Part shown: piece by piece, positions 1 through 7,212 of the stretch
Layout: each line of letters starts with the position of its first letter
How positions within the stretch are numbered: the stretch's first letter is position 1
Translations under genes and position numbers: made by a program
Assembly (NCBI GenBank): GCA_025359005.1
Contig: JANYHP010000322.1
Span: forward strand, 1 to 16,424
DNA length: 16,424 nucleotides
Source of the DNA: Hyphomicrobiaceae bacterium
GTDB taxonomy: Bacteria > Pseudomonadota > Alphaproteobacteria > Rhizobiales > Hyphomicrobiaceae
Direction of reading: 5' to 3'
Notes under the pieces: model-generated
Told to the model about the DNA's origin: nothing
The model's database searches: none
What the model saw: only the letters and a program-made list of their open reading frames with translations

Positions 1-475
1 CGCGCCCGATGATGCCGACATTGGCCGCGCCACCGAGGTGCGGGGTGTCGGTGACAGCCTCGCGCGCACGTTGCAGAAAATCTATCGGGACCGCAGCATC
101 GCCATCGATGTCGACTGCCCGGTCGATCTGCGCTTCCGCGGCGAAAAGCAGGATCTCGAGGAAATGCTCGGCAACCTGATGGACAACGCCTGCAAATGGG
201 CGGCCGGCCGGGTTCGTCTGTCGGCGATACCTCTGCCGCCCGAAGGCGATTTGCGCCAGCTCGAGATACTCGTCGAGGATGACGGTCCGGGCCTGTCCGA
301 AGACCAGATAACAGCGCCCATTCAGCGCGGCCGCCGCCTCGACGAGACTAAGCCCGGGTCCGGCCTCGGGCACTCCATCGTTGCTGAATTGGCACAGGCC
401 AACGGCGGCAGCTTTGATCTTGCAGCGTCCGACTACGGTGGCCTTCGGTGCCGACTGGTTCTCCCCGCGATCTGA
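1..475 (+). CDS. Sensor histidine kinase, C-terminal ATP-binding domain (5' truncated)
   Basis: The frame is open from base 2 and ends at TGA 473-475, so only the last 157 residues of a two-component sensor kinase are visible. The HATPase_c (GHKL) core is intact: an N-box with LGNLMDNACKWA (bases about 167-202), a G1 box VEDDGPGL, and a G2 box with GSGLGHSIVAELA near 359-394. This domain binds ATP and phosphorylates the kinase's own histidine, which then hands the phosphate to a response regulator. The sensor region, membrane segments, HAMP and phospho-acceptor histidine lie upstream of the window. The divergent N-box with DNACKWA is typical of PhoQ/FeuQ-type alphaproteobacterial kinases. A FeuQ-like identity is plausible beside a ccm operon but is inference. 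A methionine-type start at 38 is only an internal GTG. The gene is followed by a 98-base gap before the lipoprotein gene. Confidence 0.88.
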   Translation, partial: APDDADIGRATEVRGVGDSLARTLQKIYRDRSIAIDVDCPVDLRFRGEKQDLEEMLGNLMDNACKWAAGRVRLSAIPLPPEGDLRQLEILVEDDGPGLSEDQITAPIQRGRRLDETKPGSGLGHSIVAELAQANGGSFDLAASDYGGLRCRLVLPAI

Positions 476-573
476 ACGTGCTTTCTGACGGTTGTGTCAC
501 CTCTCGGCCGTAGAAGCGCCCGAATCGGGCCTGATAGCACCTCCAATTCAGATTGATCGGGGTAGAGGGATCC

Positions 574-1050
574 ATGCGCATCGTCACGTCAGCCGCGGCA
601 ATTGCCATGGCCATGGGGCTCGCCGCCTGCAGCAGTGGGCCAGACGGACGCGTCTCAAAGGCCGACGTCGGCACGGGAACCGGCGTCCTGGCCGGCGCGG
701 TCATCGGCAGCCAGTTCGGCAAGGGTGACGGCAAAATCGTCGGCGCCGTGCTTGGCGCCTTCGCCGGTGGCGTCATCGGCAACGATATCGGCCGCAAGCT
801 CGACCAACGCGACCGTTTACTCGCCCAGCAGGCCGAATTCGAAGCCCTCGAGCGCGGTCCGTCCGGTCAGCCGCGCCGTTGGTCAAACCCCGACAACGGG
901 CGCTACGGCGACATTGTCCCCGAGCCGCCCTACCAGCGGTCAGGTCGCGATTGCCGCGATTACGCCCACACCGTCTATATGGAAGGCCGGCCGCAGACCT
1001 TGCGCGGCACCGCCTGTCGCAATCGCGACGGAACGTGGTCTGCCATCTGA
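574..1050 (+). CDS. Glycine-zipper lipoprotein, 17-kDa surface antigen family
   Basis: This is a 158-residue secreted lipoprotein. Residues 1-19 form a lipoprotein signal peptide with lipobox LAAC, so Cys19 would be lipidated and the protein anchored, probably in the outer membrane. Residues about 33-73 are a Gly/Ala-rich glycine zipper (repeated GxxxG spacing), as in the Rickettsia 17-kDa antigen and related proteins. The C-terminal part, about 123-158, carries two cysteines (C127, C148) and a pattern GRDCRDY...GTACRNRDGTW typical of the surface-antigen domain of these proteins. ATG 574 was chosen over the in-frame TTG at 553 because it starts the signal peptide directly and has a purine-rich GAGGGA a few bases upstream. 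The precise role is unknown; envelope structure or stress roles are proposed for the family. It stands between the kinase and ccmI with no overlap to either. Confidence 0.85.
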   Translation: MRIVTSAAAIAMAMGLAACSSGPDGRVSKADVGTGTGVLAGAVIGSQFGKGDGKIVGAVLGAFAGGVIGNDIGRKLDQRDRLLAQQAEFEALERGPSGQPRRWSNPDNGRYGDIVPEPPYQRSGRDCRDYAHTVYMEGRPQTLRGTACRNRDGTWSAI

Positions 1051-1143
1051 TCCTGCGACGCTGCGGCGCGCCCAAGGCCGGGGCGGCTCGCTTGCCTTCG
1101 TCGCTTTTGGCACCTATGTCCCCCTCAGTATGCGAGGCGGGCG

Positions 1144-2277
1144 ATGCTCCTGTGGCTGATTTTTGCAGTGATGACAGCGGCGGCGCTTGCCGTAGTGCTG
1201 CGTCCCGTATTCGATCCAGCGACCCAAGACCGAGCGCTCATGGCGGCGCCCGACGTGGTTGTCTATAAAGAGCAACTCGTCGACCTTGATCGGCAGTTGG
1301 CGCAAGGCAGCTTGACCGTTGCCGAACACACCGCACTTTATGCTGAAGTCGCACGCCGTATACTCCGTGCCGATAGGCCTGCAGACACCGCGGCAGCCGC
1401 GCCCGCCACCTCTTCCCTTCTGACATGGCCGACAAGCGTCGTGGCGTCGGCCGTGGCCGCAGTCCTGCCCGTGGCGGCATTAGTGATGTACCTCGCCCTT
1501 GGCGCGCCGTTTGTGCCCGCCCATCCAGCCGTTGTGCAGGGCGGAGCCCTTGCCACCGCATCCGCCGGCGAACTGATCGCGAAAGTCGAAGCACGACTTG
1601 CAACCAACCCCAATGATGGCCGTGGCTGGGACGTGATCGCGCCCATATATTTCAAGCTCGGCCGATTTGCCGATGCAGCTGACGCCTATGACCGCGCACT
1701 GCGAATGCTTGGGGAGACGCAGGATCGACTTGCCGGATTTGCCGAGGCCAGCGTGCAGGCCAACGACGGCATCGTCACTGAGGGCGCTCGTCTGGCATAC
1801 GAAAAGCTCGCGATCCTCGCGCCCGGCCGCAGCGAACCGCGCTTCTGGCTTGCGCTCGCCAAGGAACAAGACGGCAAGTCCGAAGCCGCCGCCGTCGACT
1901 ACCGCGCTTTGCTCGCAGACGAGCCGGCGGATGCGGCCTGGCGCAGGGTGATTGAGCAGCGTCTGGCGGCCGTCACCGCGTCCAAATCGCCAACCGCGCG
2001 CGACCCGACCACCGCCGACGTCGAAGCTGCCGCGTCCATGAGTGACGCCGATCGTCGCGTTATGATCGAGCGCATGGTCGAGGGCCTTGCCGTGCGGCTC
2101 AAGTCAAACGGCAAGGATGCTGATGGCTGGGGTCGTCTCATTGGCGCCTATCTCACGCTCGGTGATCCCGCTCGTGCGCGCAGTGCTCTGGTTGAAGCGC
2201 GTGCCGCCCTGGCTGGTGATACTGCCGCAGCATCGGTGTTTGATGCCCTCGCCCGCCGGTTGGAGGCCAAACCATGA
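1144..2277 (+). CDS. ccmI: Cytochrome c biogenesis protein CcmI (CycH)
   Basis: This 377-residue inner-membrane protein is the apocytochrome c chaperone of System I maturation; it presents the CXXCH-containing apoprotein to the CcmF/CcmH heme ligation machinery. Visible features are an N-terminal membrane helix (about 2-20), a cytoplasmic loop with the family pattern YKEQLVDLDRQLAQGSL (41-57), a second helix near 99-119, and a periplasmic TPR-like region from about 150 onward with repeated helical pairs (for example GWDVIAPIYFKLGRFADAADAYDRAL). The length suits alphaproteobacterial CycH. ATG 1144 starts exactly at the hydrophobic helix and has a GAGGCGGG ribosome-binding-type sequence just upstream. 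The stop overlaps the ccmE start by four bases (ATGA at 2274-2277), which points to translational coupling and marks this as the first gene of the ccmIEFH operon. Confidence 0.93.
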   Translation: MLLWLIFAVMTAAALAVVLRPVFDPATQDRALMAAPDVVVYKEQLVDLDRQLAQGSLTVAEHTALYAEVARRILRADRPADTAAAAPATSSLLTWPTSVVASAVAAVLPVAALVMYLALGAPFVPAHPAVVQGGALATASAGELIAKVEARLATNPNDGRGWDVIAPIYFKLGRFADAADAYDRALRMLGETQDRLAGFAEASVQANDGIVTEGARLAYEKLAILAPGRSEPRFWLALAKEQDGKSEAAAVDYRALLADEPADAAWRRVIEQRLAAVTASKSPTARDPTTADVEAAASMSDADRRVMIERMVEGLAVRLKSNGKDADGWGRLIGAYLTLGDPARARSALVEARAALAGDTAAASVFDALARRLEAKP

Positions 2278-2729
2278 CCCGCAAGCAAAGTCGTGCAACA
2301 CTCATTGGCGGCGCCATCGCAGGACTATCCGTGGCGCTCCTCCTTGTGCTTTTCGCGCTCCGTTCTGGGGTCGACTATTTCTACACCCCTACCCGCGTGG
2401 TGAAGCACGAGGTTGGCCCTGGCATCAATTTCCGCCTCGGCGGCCTTGTCGCCGCTGGCAGCGTGAAGCGCGGCCAGGGCACGACCGTATCTTTCGACGT
2501 TACCGACACCGCCGCGACCGTGCCTGTCGTCTATGACGGCATTCTCCCCGAGTTGTTCCGCGAGGGTCAGGGGATTATCACCGTCGGCAAGCTCGAGGCC
2601 GACGGACGCTTCCGCGCGACCACCGTCCTCGCCAAGCACGATGAGAACTACATGCCGCCCGAGGTTGCCAAGGCGCTCAAGGAACAGGGCGTTTGGCAGG
2701 GCAATACCAAGCCGGGTGTCAAACAGTGA
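2274..2729 (+). CDS. ccmE: Cytochrome c maturation heme chaperone CcmE (CycJ)
   Basis: CcmE carries heme covalently in the periplasm and passes it to CcmF for attachment to apocytochrome c. The 151 residues show one N-terminal membrane anchor (about 9-29), then a small beta-barrel (OB-fold) domain with the family patterns FRLGGLV, VSFDVTD and VVYDGILPELFREGQG. The heme-binding histidine is His122 in the motif KHDENY (121-126), with the conserved Tyr126 behind it. This is the histidine type, not the cysteine variant of some bacteria. The tail after residue 130 is short and polar, as usual. The gene overlaps ccmI by ATGA and the ccmF GTG start overlaps its own stop (GTGA, 2726-2729), so the three are co-translated. 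Confidence 0.96.
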   Translation: MTRKQSRATLIGGAIAGLSVALLLVLFALRSGVDYFYTPTRVVKHEVGPGINFRLGGLVAAGSVKRGQGTTVSFDVTDTAATVPVVYDGILPELFREGQGIITVGKLEADGRFRATTVLAKHDENYMPPEVAKALKEQGVWQGNTKPGVKQ

Positions 2730-4711
2730 TCATCGAGATCGGACACTTCGCGCTTGTTCTCGCTCTCATGCTTGCCGCAACGCAATTGATCGTGCCAGCA
2801 CTCGGCGCCCACCGGCGGGATGCCGGATTGATGGCGGTCGCGCCGCCGGCTGCGGTGACGCAGTTCGTGGCTATTGGGGTCGCGTTCGGCGTGTTGACGT
2901 ACGCCTACGTCACATCCGACTTTTCCGTCGAGAACGTGTGGGCCAACTCACATTCGGCCAAGCCGCTCATCTACAAGATTTCCGGCGTCTGGGGCAACCA
3001 CGAGGGCTCTATGCTGCTCTGGGTGTTGATCCTGGCGCTGTTCGGTGCCGCCGTCGGTGTCTTTGGCAGTGGCCTGCCGCTGAGCTTCCGTGCCCGTGTC
3101 TTGTCCGTACAGGCCGCCCTCAGCGTGGCCTTCCTGCTCTTCATTTTGCTCACGTCAAATCCATTTATGCGCCTTGTCCCGCCCGCCCCCGAGGGCCAAG
3201 GTCTCAATCCGATCCTGCAGGACCCTGCGCTGGCCTTCCATCCGCCCTTCCTCTACGCGGGTTACGTCGGCTTCTCGATGGCCTTTTCGTTCGCCGTCGC
3301 TGCGCTGTGGGAGGGGCGGATCGACGCCGCCTGGGCGCGCTGGGTTCGGCCCTGGACATTGTTCGCTTGGGCCGCACTGACGGTCGGCATCGCGATGGGG
3401 TCGTGGTGGGCCTATTACACCCTCGGCTGGGGAGGCTGGTGGTTCTGGGACCCGGTCGAGAACGCGTCGTTCATGCCCTGGCTCGCCGGTACCGCACTGC
3501 TGCATTCAGCCGTTGTCATGGAGAAGCGCGAGGCGCTCAAGATCTGGACGCTGCTGCTCGCCATCCTCACCTTTTCCTTGTCGTTGATGGGAACGTTCCT
3601 CGTCCGCTCCGGCGTCCTCACATCGGTGCACGCCTTTGCCGTCGATCCGCGCCGAGGCATCGCCATCCTCGCCATTCTGGGCGTCTTTATCGGCGGTTCG
3701 CTCGCACTCTACGCGTGGCGCGCCGGTGACCTCAAGGCCGGCGGCCTTTTCCAGCCCATCAGCCGCGAAGGCGCGCTCGTCCTCAATAACGTCCTGCTCA
3801 CGACGGCGGCTGCCACGGTCCTCATCGGCACGCTTTATCCGCTCGGGTTGGAGGCGCTGAATGGCGCCAAGATCTCCGTCGGCGCTCCCTACTTTGATCG
3901 CACCTTCGTGCCCCTGATGATCCCGCTGCTGGTCGCGATGCCGGTCGGTGCGCTTCTGTCATGGAAGCGTGGGGATCTGCGCGCTGCCCTCCAACGCCTC
4001 GTGGCCGCTGCCATCGCCGCACTCGTGTTCGGTGCGCTCGCCGTTGCTCTCGTCCGTCGCGGACCGTGGTTGGCTCCGTTGGCTCTGATGCTCGGCGGTT
4101 GGGTCGTCTTCGGGGCACTCACTGAATGGGGGGCGCGCATCAAGGCTTTCAGCAGCTCCTTCGACGAATCGGCCCGGCGCGCTCGCAATCTGCCGCGCTC
4201 GGCGCATGGGGCCATGCTCGCCCATGTCGGCGTCGGCCTCGTCGTCATTGGCATCACCGGTGCCACCGCCTGGAACAGCGAAACCGTCAGTACCATCACG
4301 CCCGGCGAGACTGTATCCATCGCCGGCTACGGCCTCACTTTCCGTGGCGCCGCACCACGGCGTGGACCCAATTATCAGGAGACCGTCGGGCGCTTCGACG
4401 TCACGCGCGGGCTCCGCCCGGTCACCACGCTGGAGCCGACCAAACGCATCTTCACCGCGCCCCGCCAGGCAACCACCCAGGCTGCCATCTACAACGCCCT
4501 TGCTGGCGATCTCTACGTCGTGCTCGGCGACGCGCTCGATGGCGGCGGCTACGTTGTGCGGGCCTATTTCCATCCGCTGGTGCGATTGATCTGGATCGGC
4601 GCGCTGGTGATGGGGCTTGGCGGACTGCTCTCCATGTCCGATCGGCGCCTCCGTGTTGGCGCTGCGCGTCGTGCCCGGACCGGCGCCGACGCGCCACTGC
4701 CCGCGGAGTAG
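2726..4711 (+). CDS. ccmF: Heme lyase CcmF (CycK), cytochrome c-type biogenesis
   Basis: CcmF is the large multi-pass inner-membrane subunit that takes heme from holo-CcmE and, with CcmH/CcmI, attaches it to apocytochrome c. The protein has 661 residues, normal for the family. The tryptophan-rich WWD heme-handling signature is at about 235-252 (WGGWWFWDPVENASFMPW). Likely heme-ligand histidines are His172 in FHPPFLYAGY and His260 in TALLH, and the region SHSAKPLIYKISGVWGNHEG (75-94) is also strongly family-typical. Many hydrophobic helices follow, and a periplasmic domain precedes the last helix near the C-terminus. GTG 2726 was preferred over the upstream TTG at 2693 because it gives the family N-terminus (IIEIGHFALVLAL) and a four-base overlap with ccmE. 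Only three bases separate its stop from the ccmH start. Confidence 0.96.
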   Translation: MIIEIGHFALVLALMLAATQLIVPALGAHRRDAGLMAVAPPAAVTQFVAIGVAFGVLTYAYVTSDFSVENVWANSHSAKPLIYKISGVWGNHEGSMLLWVLILALFGAAVGVFGSGLPLSFRARVLSVQAALSVAFLLFILLTSNPFMRLVPPAPEGQGLNPILQDPALAFHPPFLYAGYVGFSMAFSFAVAALWEGRIDAAWARWVRPWTLFAWAALTVGIAMGSWWAYYTLGWGGWWFWDPVENASFMPWLAGTALLHSAVVMEKREALKIWTLLLAILTFSLSLMGTFLVRSGVLTSVHAFAVDPRRGIAILAILGVFIGGSLALYAWRAGDLKAGGLFQPISREGALVLNNVLLTTAAATVLIGTLYPLGLEALNGAKISVGAPYFDRTFVPLMIPLLVAMPVGALLSWKRGDLRAALQRLVAAAIAALVFGALAVALVRRGPWLAPLALMLGGWVVFGALTEWGARIKAFSSSFDESARRARNLPRSAHGAMLAHVGVGLVVIGITGATAWNSETVSTITPGETVSIAGYGLTFRGAAPRRGPNYQETVGRFDVTRGLRPVTTLEPTKRIFTAPRQATTQAAIYNALAGDLYVVLGDALDGGGYVVRAYFHPLVRLIWIGALVMGLGGLLSMSDRRLRVGAARRARTGADAPLPAE

Positions 4712-4714
4712 CCG

Positions 4715-5206
4715 ATGCGCATTGAGTTTGCCTTCCTCCGCGCCGCCCTTATGGCCATGACGCTGTCAACGGCTGCACTTGCCGTGGAACCCGGCGAGCG
4801 TTTGGCCGATCCGCTACTTGAAGCCCGCGCCCGCGCCGTCTCCGCCGAACTCCGCTGCCTCGTCTGCCAGAACCAGTCGATCGACGACAGCAACGCCCCC
4901 TTGGCGCGCGATTTGCGCGTGCTCGTGCGCGAGCGGCTCGCCTCTGGCAGCAGTGATGCCGACGTCGTCAGTTTTGTCGTTGATCGCTATGGCGAGTTCG
5001 TCCTGCTCCGGCCGCGGTTCGGTTGGCATACGGCACTGCTGTGGCTCGGGCCTGCCAGTCTGCTGGCATTTGTGATGCTGATGCTCTGGAAGCGCCAGCG
5101 CGCCTATTCGGCCAGCCTGGCCTCCGACCCGTCCGTCCAGCCGCTGACAGAGGACGAGCAGAAACGTCTGGCCCGCGCCCTCGCCAAAGACGTTGCCGAC
5201 ATTTGA
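4715..5206 (+). CDS. ccmH: Cytochrome c maturation thiol-reducing protein CcmH (CycL)
   Basis: CcmH (CycL) is a membrane-anchored periplasmic thiol-disulfide protein that helps keep the CXXCH cysteines of apocytochrome c reduced for heme attachment. The 163-residue product has a signal peptide (about 1-23, ending in the region STAALA), the redox motif LRCLVCQ at 46-52 with Cys48 and Cys51, the following family pattern NQSIDDSNAPLARDLR, and one membrane helix near 105-125. A charged cytoplasmic tail closes it. The start lies three bases after the ccmF stop, with GCGGAG as a ribosome-binding sequence inside the end of ccmF. It is the last recognisable gene of the operon. In many relatives other genes such as a DegP protease follow, but here a mobile-element scar lies directly behind (from memory of related genomes, not checked). 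Confidence 0.94.
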   Translation: MRIEFAFLRAALMAMTLSTAALAVEPGERLADPLLEARARAVSAELRCLVCQNQSIDDSNAPLARDLRVLVRERLASGSSDADVVSFVVDRYGEFVLLRPRFGWHTALLWLGPASLLAFVMLMLWKRQRAYSASLASDPSVQPLTEDEQKRLARALAKDVADI

Positions 5207-5218
5207 TACCAACGGTCA

Positions 5219-5435
5219 GTACTGTCTGGGAACCTGTGCGTGCCGATGAAGAGAAGCCCCGTGGATTGGGCGGTTCAGTCAGCTTCGAAGGTGTCGGGGA
5301 AACTCGGTTTAACGGAACACGCAACCACACGGGGCCCTGTGTCGATGCCATCCATTTTCCAGCAGATCTTGAAGCAGATCCCGCACCGCCGGTCTCGATC
5401 GATAGTGGAAAGGCACCGTCGCGATAATTGGGTGC
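5219..5435 (+). mobile_element. Remnant of the left end of an IS4-family-like insertion sequence
   Basis: From ATG 5345 the frame begins MPSIFQQILKQIPHRR and runs to about IVERHRRDNWVQR. This resembles the extreme N-terminus (DUF4372-type) of IS4-family transposases, which start with a short F-x-x-L/I-L-x-x-x-P helix, then a basic RHxGD-like stretch. The conserved W-x-x-F/L-V-A region and the DDE catalytic residues that should follow are absent, so no active transposase remains. The preceding bases (5219-5344) carry no coding signal and contain an imperfect inverted pair GCCCCGTGG / CCACACGGGGC (about 5254-5336), as might sit in an IS leader. The outer end of the element cannot be placed without a reference; 5219 is a guess. 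Assignment rests on pattern memory only. Confidence 0.42.
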
Positions 5436-5884
5436 AACGGATCTACGGTGAGACACTGCGTGAAATGGGAGAGCCGGATGGGCCACGCCCTATGAGCGAA
5501 GCCGAGTTCCGATCCACTCTCGATCCTGTAGCGATCGTGAGGAGCAGGGCCACCGCTGGCGGTCCCCAACCGAGCGAAATGAAGCGGATGATCGACGGCT
5601 CCGACCGGACGCTGGGTGCCCAACAGCAATGGATCGCTGAACATCGCCGTAAGATTGACACCGCGATTGCAAATCTGGACGCGGACTTTCAGAAGATCCT
5701 GACAAAGCGCAACTGGGACGACGCCGTTCCATTGGCGAGCGGGCAATGCAAGCAGCCCACGCTTCTTGCCCGGGATGATGCTGTGGACGGCATCGATTGC
5801 TGGGTCGATCCAAGAGCCGGCTGTTCGGACAGCGACGCGACGCCCCTGCTGCCGAGGGGCAGACTGTGGCTCGCTGCAGCGTGA
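5436..5884 (+). pseudogene. C-terminal fragment of an argininosuccinate-lyase-like enzyme, fused to an IS remnant
   Basis: The frame is continuous with the transposase-like start at 5345 and stays open to TGA 5882-5884. From about 5436 to 5713 it matches the C-terminal domain of argininosuccinate-lyase-like proteins: PMSEAEFRSTLDPVAIVRSR, then the GGPQPSEM element, then a terminal helix AEHRRKIDTAIANLDADFQKIL. The catalytic core of the fumarase/aspartase superfamily, including its GSSxMPxKxNP signature, is missing. About 55 further codons after 5713 have no recognisable family and are probably read-through. I infer that an ArgH-like lyase gene lost its front part in an IS-mediated rearrangement. 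Such lyases are found beside TRAP or similar uptake genes, so it may have belonged to the cluster downstream. An annotation pipeline may call this a hypothetical protein of about 180-215 residues. Confidence 0.5.
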
Positions 5885-6033
5885 CGCGCAGCCAGCCGAG
5901 AGTGTGTTGTAGTCGTCTATGCGGGGGCGGGGCTGCTGCACTTGTTTTTGTGGAGAGCACGGTTGCCCGTATCGTCGCGCGGCGGCATGCTGCGTCCACT
6001 AAACTGCACAGTCATCCCGCGAGACCCATCCGC
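5885..6033. other. Gap between lyase remnant and DUF1028 gene, nothing recognised
   Basis: This is 149 bases of GC-rich sequence with no family-like reading in either direction. A frame in phase with the DUF1028 gene is open from 5797 and covers this gap, but the peptide is cysteine- and arginine-rich and shows no motif. No convincing promoter, terminator or repeat was seen. Confidence 0.4.
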
Positions 6034-6747
6034 ATGACCTGGTCCATCATCGCCCGTGATACCGACACCGGCCGCGTCGGCATCATCGTAGCGACCAAGT
6101 TTTTCGCCGTCGGCGCCATGGTGCCGCACATCAAGACGGGCGTGGGTGCCGTCGCGTCGCAGGCCTTCATCAATCCCTACTACGGCCCGCGTGGTCTCTC
6201 GTTCCTGTCCGCGGGCGCCAGCGCCGAGGACTGCGTCAAGCTGCTGGTCGCCGCCGACGAAGGCCGCGACAACCGCCAGGTGCACGCTATGGACCGGGAG
6301 GGCCGCGGCCACGCCTACACCGGCGCCGCATGCATCGACTGGTGCGGCCACACCGTGCGCGAGGGCTATTCCGTCGCCGGCAACATGCTGGCTGGCGAAG
6401 CCGTCGTCGGCGACACCGCCGATGAATTCGCCAAGCAAAGCGCGTTGCCGTTCGCCCGCCGCCTGGTTGCCGCCATGCTGGCGGGAGAAGCCGCTGGCGG
6501 CGACAAGCGTGGCAGGCAGTCCGCCGCCCTGCTCATCCATGATGGCGAGGACTACCCGCTGCTCGATCTCCGCGTCGACGATCACCCCGATCCGCTGGCC
6601 GAACTGGCCCGCCTCGAGATCGTTGCGCGCGAGCGATGGGTGCACTTCCGCCGCCTGATGCCGCGCGCAGCCGAACCCGCCGGTCTGCTCGACCGCACCG
6701 GCCTCGACGAATTCATCACGGCATCGGTAGCGGAAGGGTATGAGTAG
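6034..6747 (+). CDS. DUF1028 family protein (Ntn-hydrolase-like fold)
   Basis: The 237-residue product matches the DUF1028 family: it opens with MTWSIIARD, has VGIIVATKFFAVGAMVPHIKTGVGAVASQAF (15-45), and carries the family block GYSVAGNMLAG (111-121). The family is thought to adopt an Ntn-hydrolase-like fold, in which a residue near the processed N-terminus (Thr2 or Ser4 here) could act in amide-bond hydrolysis; no reaction has been settled. There is no signal peptide, so it should be cytoplasmic. ATG 6034 starts exactly at the conserved N-terminus, although the frame is open further upstream; no strong ribosome-binding sequence is visible. DUF1028 genes often accompany transporters, lyases and DapA-like enzymes, which is what flanks this one. 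It ends 465 bases before dctP, so it may be a separate transcript. Confidence 0.85.
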   Translation: MTWSIIARDTDTGRVGIIVATKFFAVGAMVPHIKTGVGAVASQAFINPYYGPRGLSFLSAGASAEDCVKLLVAADEGRDNRQVHAMDREGRGHAYTGAACIDWCGHTVREGYSVAGNMLAGEAVVGDTADEFAKQSALPFARRLVAAMLAGEAAGGDKRGRQSAALLIHDGEDYPLLDLRVDDHPDPLAELARLEIVARERWVHFRRLMPRAAEPAGLLDRTGLDEFITASVAEGYE

Positions 6748-7212
6748 CGTCCTCCACAGCATTCCGGCTGAGTGTTTGTGGCTGTATTCGTGCGACTTGG
6801 CGGCTTGTGAGCGCCGTACCCCTCACAAAAAGGGCTGCACTTAACTTGCCGTGGGAGCGCAAGTGAATGCCTCGCACAGGGGGCTCTGATCCACCGATCC
6901 ACTCAGCACCGCACGGTCGATACGGGCGTCATGATCGCCCCGGCTCCGTACGGTGGAACAACAATGCGCGAACACTTAGTGGATTGCCATTACAGGTTGC
7001 AAATGAGGTTGATTTCGAGGCCGCCAACACGTGCGGTGTCTTCGCCATTGAGACACGGAATACCCACAGTCAAAATTTCTGATTAATGCTGCCGCTGGCG
7101 GCGCGTGCCGCAAGCCAAAATTTCGTTTGTGCGGCGGAATCGGCTTGGCTACGCTTGCTCCAAACGGGCCAGCCTGTCGTGGCGGGTTCAAAAAATGCGG
7201 GGAGAAATCACA
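6748..7212. other. Intergenic region upstream of the TRAP operon
   Basis: These 465 bases show no convincing gene on either strand. The one frame of some length (6867-7082) gives a peptide without motif or credible start context. A short hairpin ACTTGC...GCAAGT is present at 6844-6864 but has no T-run, so it is not a clear terminator. A candidate promoter lies at 7048-7076 and a strong ribosome-binding sequence, GGGGAGA, lies at 7199-7205 just before dctP. No terminator for the DUF1028 gene was recognised. Confidence 0.5.
7048..7076 (+). promoter_or_regulatory. Candidate sigma-70-type promoter for the TRAP operon
   Basis: TTGAGA (7048-7053) and CAAAAT (7071-7076) are separated by exactly 17 bases and match the -35 and -10 consensus at five and four of six positions. 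It sits in a locally less GC-rich stretch, with a predicted 5' leader of about 130 bases to the dctP start. It is a by-eye match only; a different regulator-dependent promoter could be used instead. Confidence 0.3.

Noticed and set aside
518..530. Hairpin GCCCGA/TCGGGC as terminator of the kinase gene
   Set aside because: Loop is very tight and no T-run follows; too weak to call.
2533..3729. Long + strand frame (398 codons) overlapping ccmE and ccmF
   Set aside because: Arginine/proline-rich out-of-frame translation of the well-conserved ccmF; no motif or credible start.
3959..4573. - strand frame of 204 codons opposite ccmF
   Set aside because: Antisense shadow of a high-GC gene with no family features.
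5309..5941. - strand frame of 210 codons across the IS/lyase scar
   Set aside because: The + strand explains the region better (transposase-like start, ArgH-like C-terminus); the - strand peptide shows no motif.
5917..6762. - strand frame of 281 codons opposite the DUF1028 gene
   Set aside because: DUF1028 on the + strand is clear; the reverse frame is a codon-bias shadow.
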